A DNA stretch of 64,000 nt from Clonostachys chloroleuca. Lineage: Eukaryota > Ascomycota > Sordariomycetes > Hypocreales > Bionectriaceae. Location: NCBI GenBank assembly GCA_037952775.1, contig JBANAY010000003.1, positions 18,166,001 through 18,230,000 on the forward strand. The letters are read 5' to 3'. Below, one piece after another: positions 9,036-22,700 of the stretch (within the stretch, counting starts at the first letter, position 1; each line of letters opens with the position of its first letter). A program made the translations under genes and the position numbers. The notes under the pieces were generated by a model. That model worked only from the letters and a program-made list of their open reading frames with translations. It was not told the DNA's origin and searched no databases.

Positions 9036-12000
9036 GCCGGCCTCGCGAGGATGGGTGCCATCCGAGGGTTGGAGCTCTTCTGACAAAGCTGGCTGGCATC
9101 GAGGGCCTTTCCGTTTTATGAGTCAGGAGCTTCATGCCGGCTAGTCATTGTCTCAAAATCTATTAGCTATATGTGATGGCAAGTGGGTTTTCTCTGCGTT
9201 GAATGTGCACTTCGCTTGATGCAAGTCGGTACTAGCATGAGATAAGAGGACGCACATAGGCCAAGCAATATGGCGGTATGTGTGCAGTCTGTCTGCATCT
9301 GCAGCCCCCGAGGTTGGACACTAAGTTGAATCAAGGGTAGAGAGAATTCTACATTCCATCAACTCGACTCGCCCGCCTCTGTTTTACCACGTGCATGCAT
9401 CGCAGACGAATTAAGCTGATTTGAGAGATCTCAAAAAAAGAAAGGGGAAAAGGGGGTGGGCGTAGATAGATACTGCATTCAGGTGCCAATCTGCAATTTC
9501 ACCCACGTCGTCTTGTCTCCCACCTTCCACCCTTGATCTCGCATCGTTTTAGCTGCAGGTATACCCTCGCTTGGTACCTGAAGGTAGATAAATCTCAGCC
9601 CGCTCAGCGCGCGCTTACCGACGAGGCAGTCATTTCCGCGGGATGCCAAGCGGGCGCAGCACGTAGGCTCCTGGCGGTTTGTATATCATGAAATCGTCGT
9701 GATGAGGCAATGCCGCAACTGACCGGCCCGGCGGGAGTTTTCGGTTTAAGACGTTCACGGTAGCCGAACCGTTTGCCGGATGACGGCTATCATGACGAAT
9801 CGTCCAGGGAGTTCAGGGTCATGAACAATCAATAATTGACAGACCAAACAATGACCCATGGTGGCATTATGGTTCATTTCCCAGTTTATTACGACGTAAT
9901 TGGTGATGTGGATATCGCGATTGCTTCCTAAGATCACACATCGGATATGGAGGATAAAGTTGGTGAGCTGGATCGGTTCCCCCACCATCCGTCCTCCTTG
10001 GTATAGCAGCCGGTCCCGCCCAGGTGCCTTAGCTGGACCGAATAGCCGCTTGATTTCTATTATGAATATGTTGGTATGCTGAAAATCGAAAGCATTACCA
10101 AGGTTCGATGGCCGTTATCGGAAGACACGGCCGTTGGGGATAGTAGAGCTGCACATCATAAAACGACGTCATCTTGGTGGGAGCTCAACGCCCCAATGAA
10201 CCTTCAGGGGAACCTTGCAGATGGTTGGGTACGGGAGATTCCCGATATGATTTATTTGTCCGTCCAAGTATCAGGCATCTATAAGACCAGACGATAAGAA
10301 GATGCGATTTGCTGACTTCGGCTGTTGAGGCTTCATTTTCGTGAGCTTAACCGAGGATCTCAGGGTTCGGTGATACAAAGTGCGTCCCGATAATAACAGA
10401 GTCGCAGGTCGGCGTCATGCTTAGCGTCTCAGGCCTCTGGCAATCCGTGGGCTAGTTCCCTTTCTGGGGGGCCTAGAGCTCAAGTGGAGCCCCGCAGTCC
10501 GCTGCAGGTCCACTAAGGCCTACCGACCAACAGCGCACTTACATGCTGTGGTAGCATCTGAGCAGCAGCGCACTGAGAGCCCTCCCTCGCATCACCATCA
10601 GACCAATGCCCATGCCCGATTGTCCCTGCGGTGGATTCAATTATCCGTAGTAATAGCGCCAAGTTCATTGGACATTCAACTTGCGCCAATCAGAAGGGAT
10701 GGAAATACTGCGTCCGGGCTAGGCCGCACAAGCATCCCTCTTACATGCTGTATGCTCTCTTGTCATTTCTCCGTATTGAGTACTCCCAAACCAATAAGCA
10801 GGGCTGCGACTCCCATTAGGGTCCTCCGCTTGACATGGGCCTAGCATCTGCTACCAGCACCGGGGTGGACTTTTGGGCCAGTAGTGTCCACGCTGGACCT
10901 TGTTTGGCCCTCAGAATCCAGTCCAGGAACCGACATCGTAATTGCTCCATGTAATACGTCGAGAGTGGCTGTGGCTGGTTCTGGAGTGACAGCCCCTCGC
11001 GTAGCCATCCATCTCCGCCCCCCTCCCTTCTCAAAGTTAAATGATGAGTCGAGGCATTGGCTCCTCAACGATACCCCGCACGCTTGGTTGTTGGGCACTA
11101 GTCGTAAAGGAGGTCAAAGACGACCACATGTCGTTGCAACTTACCATCTACTTAGCCAAACCTCCATCCAGACTGGCTATGTGAATGGTCGAGATGACGT
11201 GTGTTGGAGGGTGGCTACTGGATGAGAGCTGCCACGACTCCTCACTTTACCACCATTGTCCAGTATGGTGGCAGTCGGATCGATGAGGTAGAGGCAAAAG
11301 AGGAGAGGAGGCGCTTTTGGCATTCCCCCATTCAAATAGTATGCCATCATCGCTTTTTCCCAACCGCCGAAGATCGCCGTTTTCCTCTCCATCCACCTCG
11401 TTTTGTCTCCTGTTCATTACTTGCGGGAGTCTCCCATACATGCTGAGCGAGCACGCAACGTTGCTGCCGTGTACATCTCGTAGCGATTGCCAGACTGCGC
11501 ATCTCGGTTATTAGACGGCCTCGTTTTCTTCGTTAGTTTCAGGTATCGTCGGCTCGACAGAACTAGGCATTTGCGGAGCTCGTTTGCCTTGGCGTATCTG
11601 TCTCACGTCCCACTTCCACTCGCTGGACCGCACGTTCGTCCCAGCCACGAATCATTGACTGGAGCGTCGACTCCAAGAGACAATGTGAGTAGGGTTTTGT
11701 TAATTCACACGCCCCATCGCTGCATGACGGAGAGATCCACGGCCGCTGGGATCCTTGTCGAGGTTGCCGTCTTGTAGGTCTGGGCCATTCCTCCTGGCAT
11801 GTTCCACCTTCAGCCCTTCTCACGTCGATGCTCGTCGTCGACTGGATCTGCGACCCACCGGATTAGACACAGCCGGACCACCAACCACGGCTATCGTGAT
11901 TCGATGTGATGCAGCCTCAACGACCCATTTGGCGCGCTCCCTGCACTTCCCTGCACTTCCCGAGCCGATAGCTGGGCCCACTCAACACCACGCATCAGCA

Positions 12001-12426
12001 CTTCCTTGCAATTGATTGCTGCAGATTAATAGCTTCGTCGGACGACCGAGGTGATGCTCCCGGCTGTTGTCGGTCATGAGAATCCTCATTGACATACGTC
12101 CGAGCCTACCTTTGCCCATTTGTGCCCACCTCACAAAGCCCTATGTCATCAATTGCCGTTCCCTTTAGGATATAATATCATCATCGCCCCCCCAAGATGC
12201 CAAAACCGATCTCTGCATGTTTTCTTGGTCAGTTCCTCGGTTAACTGTGAGCCAATAGATAACCGCGAGCAATCACAACTCGGTTGAAAGACACCTGCTC
12301 TTCCTTGAACCGAGACCACACAAGGAAAGAGGCGTTCTTCGTTTATTGTAACTGGGCATACCCCCCTCGACACTCGCTCGCGCTCAGATCCAAATAACTT
12401 GGGTAAACCAGAAAAGCAACACCAAA
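9036..12426. other. Gene-free stretch upstream of the mitochondrial carrier
   Basis: About 3.4 kb with only short overlapping ORFs on both strands, none resembling a known protein or joining across plausible splice sites. The last 300-400 bp, which are pyrimidine-rich, probably hold the carrier's promoter and 5' leader. A direct duplication of CTGCACTTCC occurs near 11940-11960. No RNA gene was recognised. Confidence 0.4.
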
Positions 12427-13490
12427 ATGACTACTGGAAGTTTGAAGCAAGCGGCCGAGTCGGCCAGGTCCAAGACGACCGAAGTCATTGGTGCCGCCAA
12501 AACAAGCACCGCCGCTGTGGCTACCGGCTTCATTCAGACTCCGTTTGCCCGAGCCGCACTGCCCTTCATCAATGGAGGTATCAGTGGTATGGTCGCCACG
12601 ACCGTCATTCAGCCCGTCGACATGGTCAAGGTCCGCATCCAGCTTGCTGGCGAGGGAGTATCAGGCGGACCCAAGCCTACCGCCTTGTCGGTCACTCGAC
12701 AGATCGTCGGCAGCGGCAAGGTCCTTGACCTGTACACGGGTCTGTCTGCGGGCCTGCTGCGCCAGGCAGTGTACACCACCGCCCGCTTGGGCTTTTTCGA
12801 TACCTTCATGGCTAAGCTGACGGCCCGGGCTAAGGAGCAAGGTCGCCAGATCGGGTTTTCCGATCGAGCCACTGCAGGTCTCTCGGCAGGTGGCATCGCA
12901 GCCATGATCGGGAACCCTGCAGACCTGGCCTTGATCCGCATGCAGAGCGACGGCCTCAAGCCGCTCGCGGAGAGGAAGAACTACAAGTCAGTCATCGATG
13001 CTCTGGGGTCCATTGCCAGGTCCGAGGGAGTAGCTGCGCTGTGGGCTGGCGCCGCACCCACCATCGCGCGTGCCATGGCTCTCAATTTTGGCCAGCTCGC
13101 CTTCTTCAGCGAAGCCAAGGTGCAGTTGAAGAACAGCGGCCTCTCCTCTCAAGCCCAGACCCTCAGCGCGAGTGCGATCGCTGGCTTCTTTGCCAGCTTC
13201 TTCAGTCTGCCATTTGACTTTGTCAAGACCCGTCTCCAGAAGCAGACAAAGGGTCCTGACGGCAAGCTCCCTTACCGTGGCATGGTTGACTGCTTCGCCA
13301 AGGTTGCCCGTCAAGAAGGTGCCCTGCGATTCTACCGTGGCTTCGGTACCTACTATATCCGAATTGCCCCTCATGCGTAAGTGAACCCTGCCGTCCTTGG
13401 ATCTCGATGTTAACGGTGTGCTAACGATGGTGCTAATGTAGGATGGTCACCCTGATCGTTGCCGATTACCTTGGATGGATTACCAAATAA
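12427..13490 (+). CDS. Mitochondrial carrier, 2-oxoglutarate/malate type (SLC25A11-like)
   Basis: An inner-membrane exchanger, most like the oxoglutarate/malate carrier. It would swap 2-oxoglutarate for malate and so link cytosol and matrix in the malate-aspartate shuttle. Exons 12427-13376 and 13442-13490 give 332 residues. Three tandem carrier repeats are visible, each with a PX[DE]XX[KR] signature: QPVDMVKVR, NPADLALIR and LPFDFVKTR. The region LYTGLSAGLLRQAVYTTARLG is almost diagnostic for the OMC branch. The final 15 codons come from a small second exon (MVTLIVADYLGWITK). Compared with animal OMC there is a roughly 35-residue alanine/threonine-rich N-terminal extension before the first repeat. 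Substrate assignment is by motif resemblance, since close paralogues such as dicarboxylate carriers exist. Confidence 0.9.
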
Positions 13491-15543
13491 TGAGACAGCG
13501 ACTGATAGCTGCTGATTGCTCGACTTTTTTTTTTTTTGCTTTCTTTCACTGTTTTTCTTTTCTTCTTCTCTGTTCTTTTGGCGTTAAGGTGTTGATGATG
13601 AGGACTGGCATCGTTTGGTTGGATACGTCGAAGATATACCACTGCTTCAATTCCTTATAAAAAAGACGCGTCGTGGTTCCTTCCTTAAGTGCATTCCCCC
13701 GTAGTATTACCCAGAGAGCGCAATGAACCGGGGAGTAGCCAGATGGATCAATTAAATACGAAGATAGCAAACGACGAAGCGAGACATTTTTAAATAATAC
13801 AAGATTGATTCCACATGCGAGGCAAGCTAGTAGCGTCGTGCGTCCGTTGCTCCAGCCGGACGAGTGGAAAAGATAGCTTGCTCCTTCCTGGGAATGGAGA
13901 TAGCCAGGCCCTCAGTGATAGCAAAATCTGGGCCATGGAGGATTACATGGGTATCATGGAAGGTGGGTAATGGAAAAGAGATGAGGCGTGGTTAGACATT
14001 CGCGTGAAGTGCGGTTTGAAGCTGGTGGTGAAGTATTTTTTTTTTTTTTGAGAATCCCCATTTCAATAAGGTGGTCACACCAGGTACATTTAGTAGGTTC
14101 GCCCTTGTGTGGGCGGTGTTGTTCCAGCTATCTTAGGCACCGATGCGTGCTAGCACCCGGGCACTCCAAACCCTATTGCCCCCCCGCAGGCGCTCAGGGT
14201 AACCACTAGAACAGTACACCCAGCTTGCGTGTATCGATTCTGGTCAGAGCAATTCTTTGGCTAGGTAGGTAGCCATAAGTAAACAACACATGCTTTGATT
14301 CCCTACCCCCAGGGATCAGTCAGGGCAAATGTCCAGGTCCTAGAGCACATGATGACGACTATCAGAAATAACCCAAAGCATCTCTATAACAAGTTCACCA
14401 ACTAATGGGAGGCTTGTATCCTTGATCAATTTGGACAGAGCTGCTTTGGCTTGTTCCTTATAATCATCATCATGTTTTCTAGACCTAGTCATTTGCCCTG
14501 TCTGGGCCCTAGTTGATGTGGTAGGGATAATAACATCAAATGCTAATATCGTGGTTCAGAGAGAGAAGTGGTTTCCCTTGGGGACCATGGCCAAGTTATA
14601 TACTAACCAGCTCGTACTGTAATTTTTCTAAGGTGCTGATGCCTATTCCTAGGCTACGTGTGTTAGGTTTCTAACTTTTTCTTAGTATGAAAGTTTCAGG
14701 TATAGACCATGTAAAAAGCTTTACGATATAATCATGTGCGTGGCCTGATCTTAGGATACACCTTGCTTATGGTGATAAAAGGGAACAAACATGCTTTAGC
14801 TATTTGTACTAAACCTGCAATCTATTTGGTTGACCTTTTTTTTACCTTAGATAGGTAGTATGTGCTAGAACCCTAGCATGTACGTTAGTGATCTTGGTGT
14901 GCCACCACCATATCCTCTCAATGGTTCTTTCTATACAGGCGAAGTACGATAATGTACAGAACCTCATGCATGCTGCAACTTATGTTATGGACACCAGTCA
15001 TGTGCCCAACTCATTGGTCAGACATTAATTGAATACTTGTAAATGCACATCTCTATTCGAGGGAATAATAATTACTGCCAATCAGCGTGCTCGTCGAAAA
15101 CCCCTCGTGCGTTTCCCGGGATAGACTATCCTCAGAGCTGATTCCGAATTCCGCTACTGGAGGGGTCAAACCGGAATCGGAGACCACGCCAAATTTCTTC
15201 GCTGTCGACGAGCATTTTTACACAAGCACTGACCACTGTGTCGGTTGTTGACCTTGATCGGTGTAAATCTATCGTGGTGCCAAGTTCAACTTACTGCATA
15301 TGCCGCACGTGCTATGGTGATTCATCTCCATGTTCCAGGCCTATACGAGCAATGATCAAAGTACAGGGCAGGTCTACCTTGAAGGGATGAACCTTATGCT
15401 TAGTATGATTACCTCTCTTTGAAGGACTTTTCTGGTTGGAGAGGCAGGACAGCCCCTCGTATTCAAAGAATCACAATCATGCCACGATCACGCGTTGAAG
15501 ATTCCCGATATATGTGATTCTATTCATAGGGACCTCCTCTACC
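13491..15543. other. Convergent intergenic region with one coding-like relic
   Basis: The 3' ends of the carrier and Rad4 face each other across 2 kb. It includes homopolymer T runs near 13526 and 14038. A T-rich, TAGGTA-containing tract spans about 14230-15400. A 50-codon coding-like fragment sits on the minus strand at 14340-14492. Otherwise nothing recognisable. Confidence 0.4.
14340..14492 (-). pseudogene. Short coding-like relic, unknown
   Basis: A 50-residue minus-strand ORF starts MTRSRKHDDDYKEQAKAAL and ends VISDSRHHVL. It is amphipathic with a plausible helical middle (SLPLVGELVIEMLWVI). The frame also stays open about 17 codons upstream of the Met. It is too short for a gene and has no splice partners that I could find, so it may be a fragment of a transposon or degenerate gene. 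Chance cannot be excluded. Confidence 0.2.
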
Positions 15544-18097
15544 TCAGTCAACGAGAAATCCACCACCGCCGTAGTCTTCATCATTGTAATCATCATCTCC
15601 GGTCACCATATCAAACTCCTCAGTTACATCACTCGGCGCATCTTCAATCTCTGCATCCAAGCCGGCTTCACGCTCAGCCTCACGTTCAGCTTCCATCCGC
15701 TCCTCCTCGTCCACCCCTGCCCAAACCCGCTCCCTGATTCGCAAGCCCATGATAAATTTCCTCCATACCCGTAGAGCTATTTGCCGTCGTTTCTCTATCT
15801 CCACCTCTTGCTCCATATTTGCTAAACCTTCGATGGCTTCTCGTACAGCCTCTTCGTTTTCTTTTGCAACTACGATGCCGTTAAGCACGGCTGATCCTTG
15901 GCGCCCTTTGAATGAGAAGCCAGTCAACGCCGGAGCGTAATCCACTCCCAGCACATAAGCCGCTCGGGATGCCTGTTCGTGTTCGATATGGACACCTCCC
16001 CTTGGTACCATACTCGGGACGTAGAGGTCGATGTTGCCAAACTTGTTCTTTGGTACCTTCCCATCCCTCACTGGCGGAGCCTCGTATTGCTCCGTCTGGT
16101 CTATTGTATATATCGGCATCCCGGCGTCATCTTTCTCACGCTCATCTTCCCTGTCGTCATCATATCTGGACTTCTTGGGTTGAGCTCTTTTTGGAACCCA
16201 TTTTGCAGGTATCTCATTCGGCAGTACCTCCCGTCCCATTCGATACCATTTGTCAGCGGTCCTCGCAATCTTGACATCTCTTCTCCGGTATATCTTCTCT
16301 AAGGGCATCCCCCTTCCCGCACTAATCGTGCCAGAAGGCTTCGCATCTCGGATCAATACCTCATGTCGGCGGAGGTGTCTCTCAAGAGCGTAAATAGGAT
16401 GATCTTTGAAATCTTGGACATTTCGCGGCATCGGTTCCCTGGCCTCTACCCCCACAAGCTCGTTGTCTTCGATCTGGTCGAGCACATCGGGTACTGGCTT
16501 CTGATATGACTTCATCACCTTGTGCCACCAACGCTCACCCCCTTCCGAAGCGTTCTCGACTCTCCATCGTCTGGTCTTGGACGTATATGCCTTGGTATAT
16601 CTTCTCGTCACATCCTTGGCTGAGCCATCAGCCTCGAACGCAATGACATACGACATGAGGTTTTCTTTGTCCGTCATGGCCGGTTCGAAAACTTTGGGTT
16701 TCCAAAGTGTGTTCGTGACGACCGGATCCGCTGGCTGCCATTTCTGGTGCCCTACGTCGAGCACCTCCACCCAATACACCGGCTGCGGAGACTCGCGGAT
16801 GCGCTTCGGCACGCTGAAGCCACGCCCAGCCTTTGGCTTCGGGGGCGGTGCTGCAGCTGGTTTGAAATTGTAGGCGGTTGCGCTGGGATGGCCCAACCTT
16901 CGGAGAGCGGTAGAGCCACCCAGACCTTCGGCCAGGGACGCCCTGGCAGCATTCGATCTCTCCTCATATTGGGCCATCGAGGCCCGAACTTGCTCCGCCC
17001 TAGATGCTTTGGAGGCTTTCTGTTTCGATTCCTTCGGCTTTGCAAGGACCGGCGCCCCGGACACACATGCGAGGGGTTGTAGCGAACACACCAAACGAGC
17101 GCGGACGCCAGCGGCTCTCAAAAGCGCGCAATATAGCTGCGCCCCGACATCTCGGGATCCCTCTAATCTCTTAGCAGAATGACGGAAGTCCTCGCGGTCA
17201 AGACACGATTCCATATCGTCCGGTGCCTCATACTGCAAAATATACATGTCAGCGCAATCCCGCGAATCGGTCTGGTTGAATACCTACATCCTGCAGCTGC
17301 TCTGGATTTTCAGCCCAGAGCGATCGCCTCAGCCCTCTTTCCGTGATCTCGAATTTGGTGTTCCATATCTCCGCTACCTGCTGGAGTCCGGTTTTCAGGC
17401 TGTTAGTCCAACCGAACTGTGATAGGTCGGATCCAGGGTTGAGGTATGTGACTGTCTTCTTCGGGAGAAGCGATCTTAGTGAATCCTGTACTTTGGGATC
17501 GTTGCACCAATGGTTCCGCTTCGCAACATGCGACAGGAGGCAAAGCAGGTGCATCTGATGCACCTGAGTGCGGCGCTCCTTCTCCTCCCTCGAGAGAGGC
17601 TTCGCTCGAGCAACAGATTTCTTCTTCGGCGTCATTTCCGACCTTTGCACCGTCAGGTTAAGCTCGAGCTCTGCCGGCTCCTCTGACGGCTCGCCCGACG
17701 GCTCCCCTACTTCTTCGGATGGTCCTTCACCGGTCCCAGCGTTCAGCCAAGCTTCAAAATCGACGTCCTCGAATTCGACATCCTCGTTTTCACTTTCATC
17801 CGAGTCTCTTTCCATGGTCTGCACCGTTGGCGCGGGGACTGGATCATCCTGGACAGCCTCACGGTTCTGCTCCGCCTTGTCCACAACTGCGGCAGGGGCC
17901 GCCGACGATGGCCCATCCTCTACTGGATCGGCATTGCGACCGAAGCGCCTCCGCTTTAATGGCCGTTCAGCGATGGGTTGTTGGCGTGAAGAGACGCCGG
18001 CCTCTGTAAGCATCTCATGGTAGATATCAGGGGCGCTCGGCCTCCCAGCTGTAGCAGTGGAGGCTCTGCTTGCGCCATTTCGTCTTCTCCCCACCAT
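15544..18097 (-). CDS. rad4: Rad4/XPC DNA damage recognition protein
   Basis: Nucleotide excision repair factor that recognises helix-distorting lesions with Rad23 in the nucleus. Exon 1 is 18097-17288, then a 55-nt intron, then exon 2 17232-15544, giving 832 residues. The N-terminus is basic, then acidic (DSDESENEDVEFEDVDFE). The transglutaminase-like fold spans the splice junction, with the hallmark GAQLYCALLRAAGVRARLV and later PVYWVEVLDVGHQKWQPADP. The beta-hairpin domains follow: BHD1 (FKDHPIYALERHLRRHEVL), BHD2, then BHD3 (KNKFGNIDLYVPSMVPRGG). The tail is acidic. Phases agree without any frame correction. The gene is divergent from the ABC transporter. Confidence 0.95.
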
Positions 18098-19768
18098 TTT
18101 TAAGGTTATAATTCCCCTTTACCCCCGCCCCTAGCAAATTCACATGATAATTGAAGTTAGGGACTGGGAATGAAGCTTGATTAATGGTGCCTCAGTCCAG
18201 ATGAGAATTCACGTTAAGATGCGCGCGCTCATGCGTCATCAAAGAAGTGGGGCCGGCTATGACTATCTCTTATCGGTATTTCAGCCTTCTGAGCTCTTGC
18301 TAAACGCCTTTTGGGTTTTTAAATGCCCGTGCTTACTTCTTACCTACTGGCAAGGCTCTATATTGTTCTTCTCTGGGATTGATAGTATCTTGAAGAGATG
18401 GTATATACAGAGCTGACTGGGGGCTTTGAATCTAAACAATCATCAGTGTACTGAAACCTGGAAGCTACGAGGGGGGTAATCTATAATAAGCGACACCGAA
18501 AGGCATTACTGCAGGTAGTCAGTCCCCTGACGATTATCTTCAGCAATTTAGTCCCTCTGGCGGGAAGGCGGTTGGAGGCACCTGGAACCTGGATTCGGCG
18601 AGCAGGGATCCGGCATATATTCTGCCATCCGAATCCCGACGACACACCTGCTTGCAAGGTCTAATCCAACCTGAAGCAACAACCGTCGAATGGGTTCCCA
18701 TTCTGCGTTAAGAGATCCACCTTTTAGAGTAAAATCAGTCGCAACGGGTCGATCTAAAGTCCGAACTCCTCGTCGCATCACCAGGCTAACTTCAATAACG
18801 CGAATACTGTCAGCTAATCGATAGCCAAGGCGTCTGGCGAGCTTGGCGCAGCTGTGTTCGGAGTCCGCTCCATGGAAGAACGCGTATTCTAGCGTTCCAT
18901 GCAAGTCCAAGGGCAATATGACAGGGAACGGCGTGAGAAAGAGCCGTCCACGAGGCACTGCGCCTTATTAACGTATGCCTCGGTCTCATGTTCCGTGGAC
19001 TGTATTAGTCGTATGTCTGGAAAAGCGAGCAGAACCCCCCACGAAGCCACTGGAACTGCACATGGAGCGCCCAGCAGGCGCAATTGCCTGATGCCCAAGC
19101 CCCGAACTGTAGTGATGAAAGCTTTGACGGGGTATGTTTGTGTCTGCCTAAGGCGGATAGAGATCGATTGCGTATACACTCGATGCCAATACACCCCATT
19201 ATTCCGTATACACGTACATGGGAAATAGTGAGATGGCTCGCCCCACAGCGCGGTCTGGATCCTGGAGACACTGCCACTTCCCCCCAAATCTCCATGGCCG
19301 TCGCCTTTGGACTCCTCCATCGAACAGCTAATGAATAAATGGAGCATGCGCCCATCCCCGTCCAGGAAAGAGGAGCATGCCCAGAGACCTCCGTCCAGTC
19401 GTTCTACCGTGTGTTTTGAGTGTTGTGTCGGCGCCGGCAGCCGTAGTACTTCCGCCCTCGCAGGCTATTGGTAATTAGCTGGTCGCTTCTCGCGACTCAC
19501 ACCCATTTCGTCGCATCGCATCATCACTAGTATCGCCATCATCGCAGCAACTGACCGTCACGACCAGAGCCGTCCCGACGGGATTCAAGGTCAGAGACAC
19601 CTGCGCCAAGGCTCATGGCTGGTTTCGCAATTGCCGTCCCCATCGCCTGCTGGTCTCATCTCCTCCCTCGTCCCGGCCGTCTGTCTGTTCATGCTGCCTC
19701 GCTAAGTTGAGCGCTCCTCGCCAAGTGATCTTCGTTTTGTGCCCTGCGGCCCCGACAAGTGCGACATC
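18098..19768. promoter_or_regulatory. Divergent intergenic region between rad4 and ABC transporter genes
   Basis: 1.67 kb between two divergent starts. Several overlapping ORFs of 80-150 codons exist at 18548-19355, but they overlap one another on both strands with no family resemblance. The 300 bp before the ABC start are pyrimidine-rich, typical of a fungal 5' leader. No gene called. Confidence 0.4.
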
Positions 19769-22700
19769 ATGGCTCTCCTCAAGCAGATGTGGACCCTAAT
19801 GGGCAAGAACTGGAGGTCTATTCTCCTGCGCCATCCAACCATCACAGTCTTCATGGCCCTGATTGTGCCCGTCTTCCTCGGCGCCTTCTTCAGCTTCGCG
19901 AGGAATCTCTTTGTCCCCCCAGCCGACTTTGGTATCGCCACGCCCAGTGCCATTCGATCCCTGGGTGACGCCTACGAAGTTGGCAAGAGTACTGGCAGAG
20001 ACAAGGTTCTTTTGGTCAACAATGGCTTTACTGGCGGCGATATCGAGCGAGTCTTTGACCAGCTGGCTACGGCAACCACAAATGCCAACTCGGACATGCA
20101 AGTCATCCGCATTGATAGTGAAAGTGATATCCCTAGGCACTGCCGTAGCACCCTACGCGGCGTTACGACCTGCTTCAATGCCGTGGTGATGAGGTCCTCG
20201 CCAAACGAGGGGAGCGGTGGCCTTTGGAACTACACCATCCGGACCGACGCCGACTTCGCACGCAGCTCTGTCAGGTTCAGCGTCAAGAACACCAAGAACC
20301 CTTCCCAGGTCTATATGATTCCTACGCAGCGCGCCGTCGACCAGATCATTGCTAAGCTCAAAACCCCCGAAGCCGACCCGTTGGCCAACACCAGGGAACT
20401 TGCGTTTACCAGCTTGACGGAACCAGAGCGGCAGCAATACATCCGGGAGATCTACTGCCAGGCTATCATTAACTTCATGGGTGTCACTTTTATCGCCACC
20501 ATCCTCTGGGTTACATATCACTTGACGGGGTTCATTGCCACTGAACGAGAGAACGGCATAGCAAATTTGATCGATGCCATGATGCCCGTGAAATATTCAT
20601 GGATGTCGCAGGCCGCTCGTATCATCTCACACCACCTATCCTTCAGCATCGTTTATATTCCGGCCTGGGTCATCTCCGCCGCTATCCTGCGAGCTGGTGT
20701 TTTCACACACACGAATCCGGGCGTGTTGATCATCTTCAATATCCTGGCCGGATTGGCGCTGTCTTCATTTTCGATCCTCTTCGCTTCTCTGTTCAAGAAG
20801 GCCCAACTGAGTGGTATCACCGCCATTCTGGCCACGCTTCTCCTTGGTATCCTAGCTCAATCCATCACGGCGCCTCGCACAGGAGTAGTAGCCGCTCTCT
20901 CGGTGCTGTTTACTCCTTGCAGTTATGTTTACTTCATTACCCTGATGGCTCGCTTTGAGAAGGAACAATTGCCCACCAACCTGACCGCAACCCCTCCAAA
21001 CAGCCCCTGGAACCTTCCTGGTATTGTCCTCTGGGTTTTTGTCATCATTCAAATTTTCGCTTACCCCTTGATTGGCGCCATTATTGAGAACAGTCTTTAT
21101 GGAACCTCTACCAAGGGCAGGAAGATCCAATTCCCAGAAGCTGGGGGAGCAGCATTGGGTGAAAACGCCGTTGAGTTGAGCGGATTCACCAAAATCTATA
21201 ATCCGAATATCTTCTCACGAATCTTTGCAAAGAAATCTAAACCTGCCAAGCCCGTTATTGCTGTAGACGATCTCAGTTTCAATGCACGGAAGGGTCAGAT
21301 CGTCGCCCTGCTTGGTGCTAACGGCTCGGGAAAGAGCACCACCCTCAACAGCATTTCTGGCCTTAGTAAATTAACTAGCGGTTCAATTGCCATTGATGGC
21401 ACAGGGGGCTTGGTATTGCGCCTCAGAAGAATGTACTTTGGGATGATCTAACAGTCGAAGAACATCTCAAAATATTCAACCGCCTGAAGTCGCCTAATGC
21501 TCTGGCCACGCCCCAGGAAATAACTGAGCTCATTGACGCAATTGACCTGACTAAGAAGCGTAAAGCCCTGTCCAAGACACTTTCAGGAGGGCAGAAGCGG
21601 AAATTGCAGCTGGGTATGATGCTAACTGGTGGCAGTGCCGTGTGCTGTGTCGATGAAGTCAGCAGCGGTATTGACCCCTTGTCGCGTCGGAAGCTATGGG
21701 ACATTCTCCTTGCAGAACGCGGAAGGCGAACTCTGATTCTCACCACCCACTTTCTGGATGAAGCCGATCTGCTTGCTGATCATATCGTCATTCTGTCCAA
21801 GGGAACTCTCCGTGCTGAGGGCTCTTCAGTTGAGCTCAAGGACAAACTCGGTGGGGGGTACAAGGTTCATATTCCGAAATCTTCTGGTATGAAGTATACG
21901 CCAGACATCGAAGGCGTCACCAAGAAGGAAACACTTGACCTCATCACTTACAAGTCACCCTCCTCCAGCCTCTCCGCAAAGGTCATCAAGACTCTTGAGG
22001 AAGAAGGTATCCCTGGCTATCGCTTCTCTGGTCCCACAATTGAAGACGTATTCCTGCAAGTGGCTGAAGAGATCAAAGATGAGGAAGCTTTCCGCAACTC
22101 GGAAAAGACCACAGAGTTACATGAAAAGTATTCTGGAGATGAGAGCCCGAAGAAGAGCGGCCTAAAGCTGCTGGATGGCCAGAAAGTTGGATATGTGAAA
22201 CAGGCTCAGATTCTTTTCATGAAGCGTCTGACTATTCTCAAGAGAAACTATCTTCCATATTTCATCGCTTTTTGGCTACCCATTCTGGCGGCTGGCCTCA
22301 CGTCGCTCTACGTCAAACGCCAGACCACCCCTGGCTGCTCACCATCCTCCCAAGTATCAACCTCTACGACGCAAGACGCGTTTTCTCAAGTCAGTAGCAG
22401 CGGCAATATCTCATTTCTCGCCGGACCTCGCGCTAGCTTGTCGCAAGCAACGATGCTTGAGCTCCTGCGACCCATTTTCGGCGGTGGGGGCAAGGGAGTC
22501 TCCAGGGGTCAAGCCGCCCTCAGTAACCTGCAATTGGTTGATACTTTTGACGAGTTCCAAAATACCGTAAACGACAAAAGGAAGAATCTAACCACTGGGT
22601 TTTGGCTTGGAGACGACTCTAATCCACCTACGATTGCTTACGTGGCCAATCTTTTCGTGACCAGTCCCATCACTGCTCAACAATTTTGGATACTCTTCTC

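Noticed and set aside
9036..12400. Several 70-115 codon ORFs, e.g. 10884-11225 and 11755-12015 on plus
   Set aside because: They overlap ORFs on the other strand, have no recognisable motif, and cannot be joined across convincing splice sites.
18548..19355. Minus-strand ORFs of 136-152 codons between rad4 and the ABC gene
   Set aside because: They overlap each other in different frames and plus-strand ORFs, and their composition is not protein-like; likely chance.
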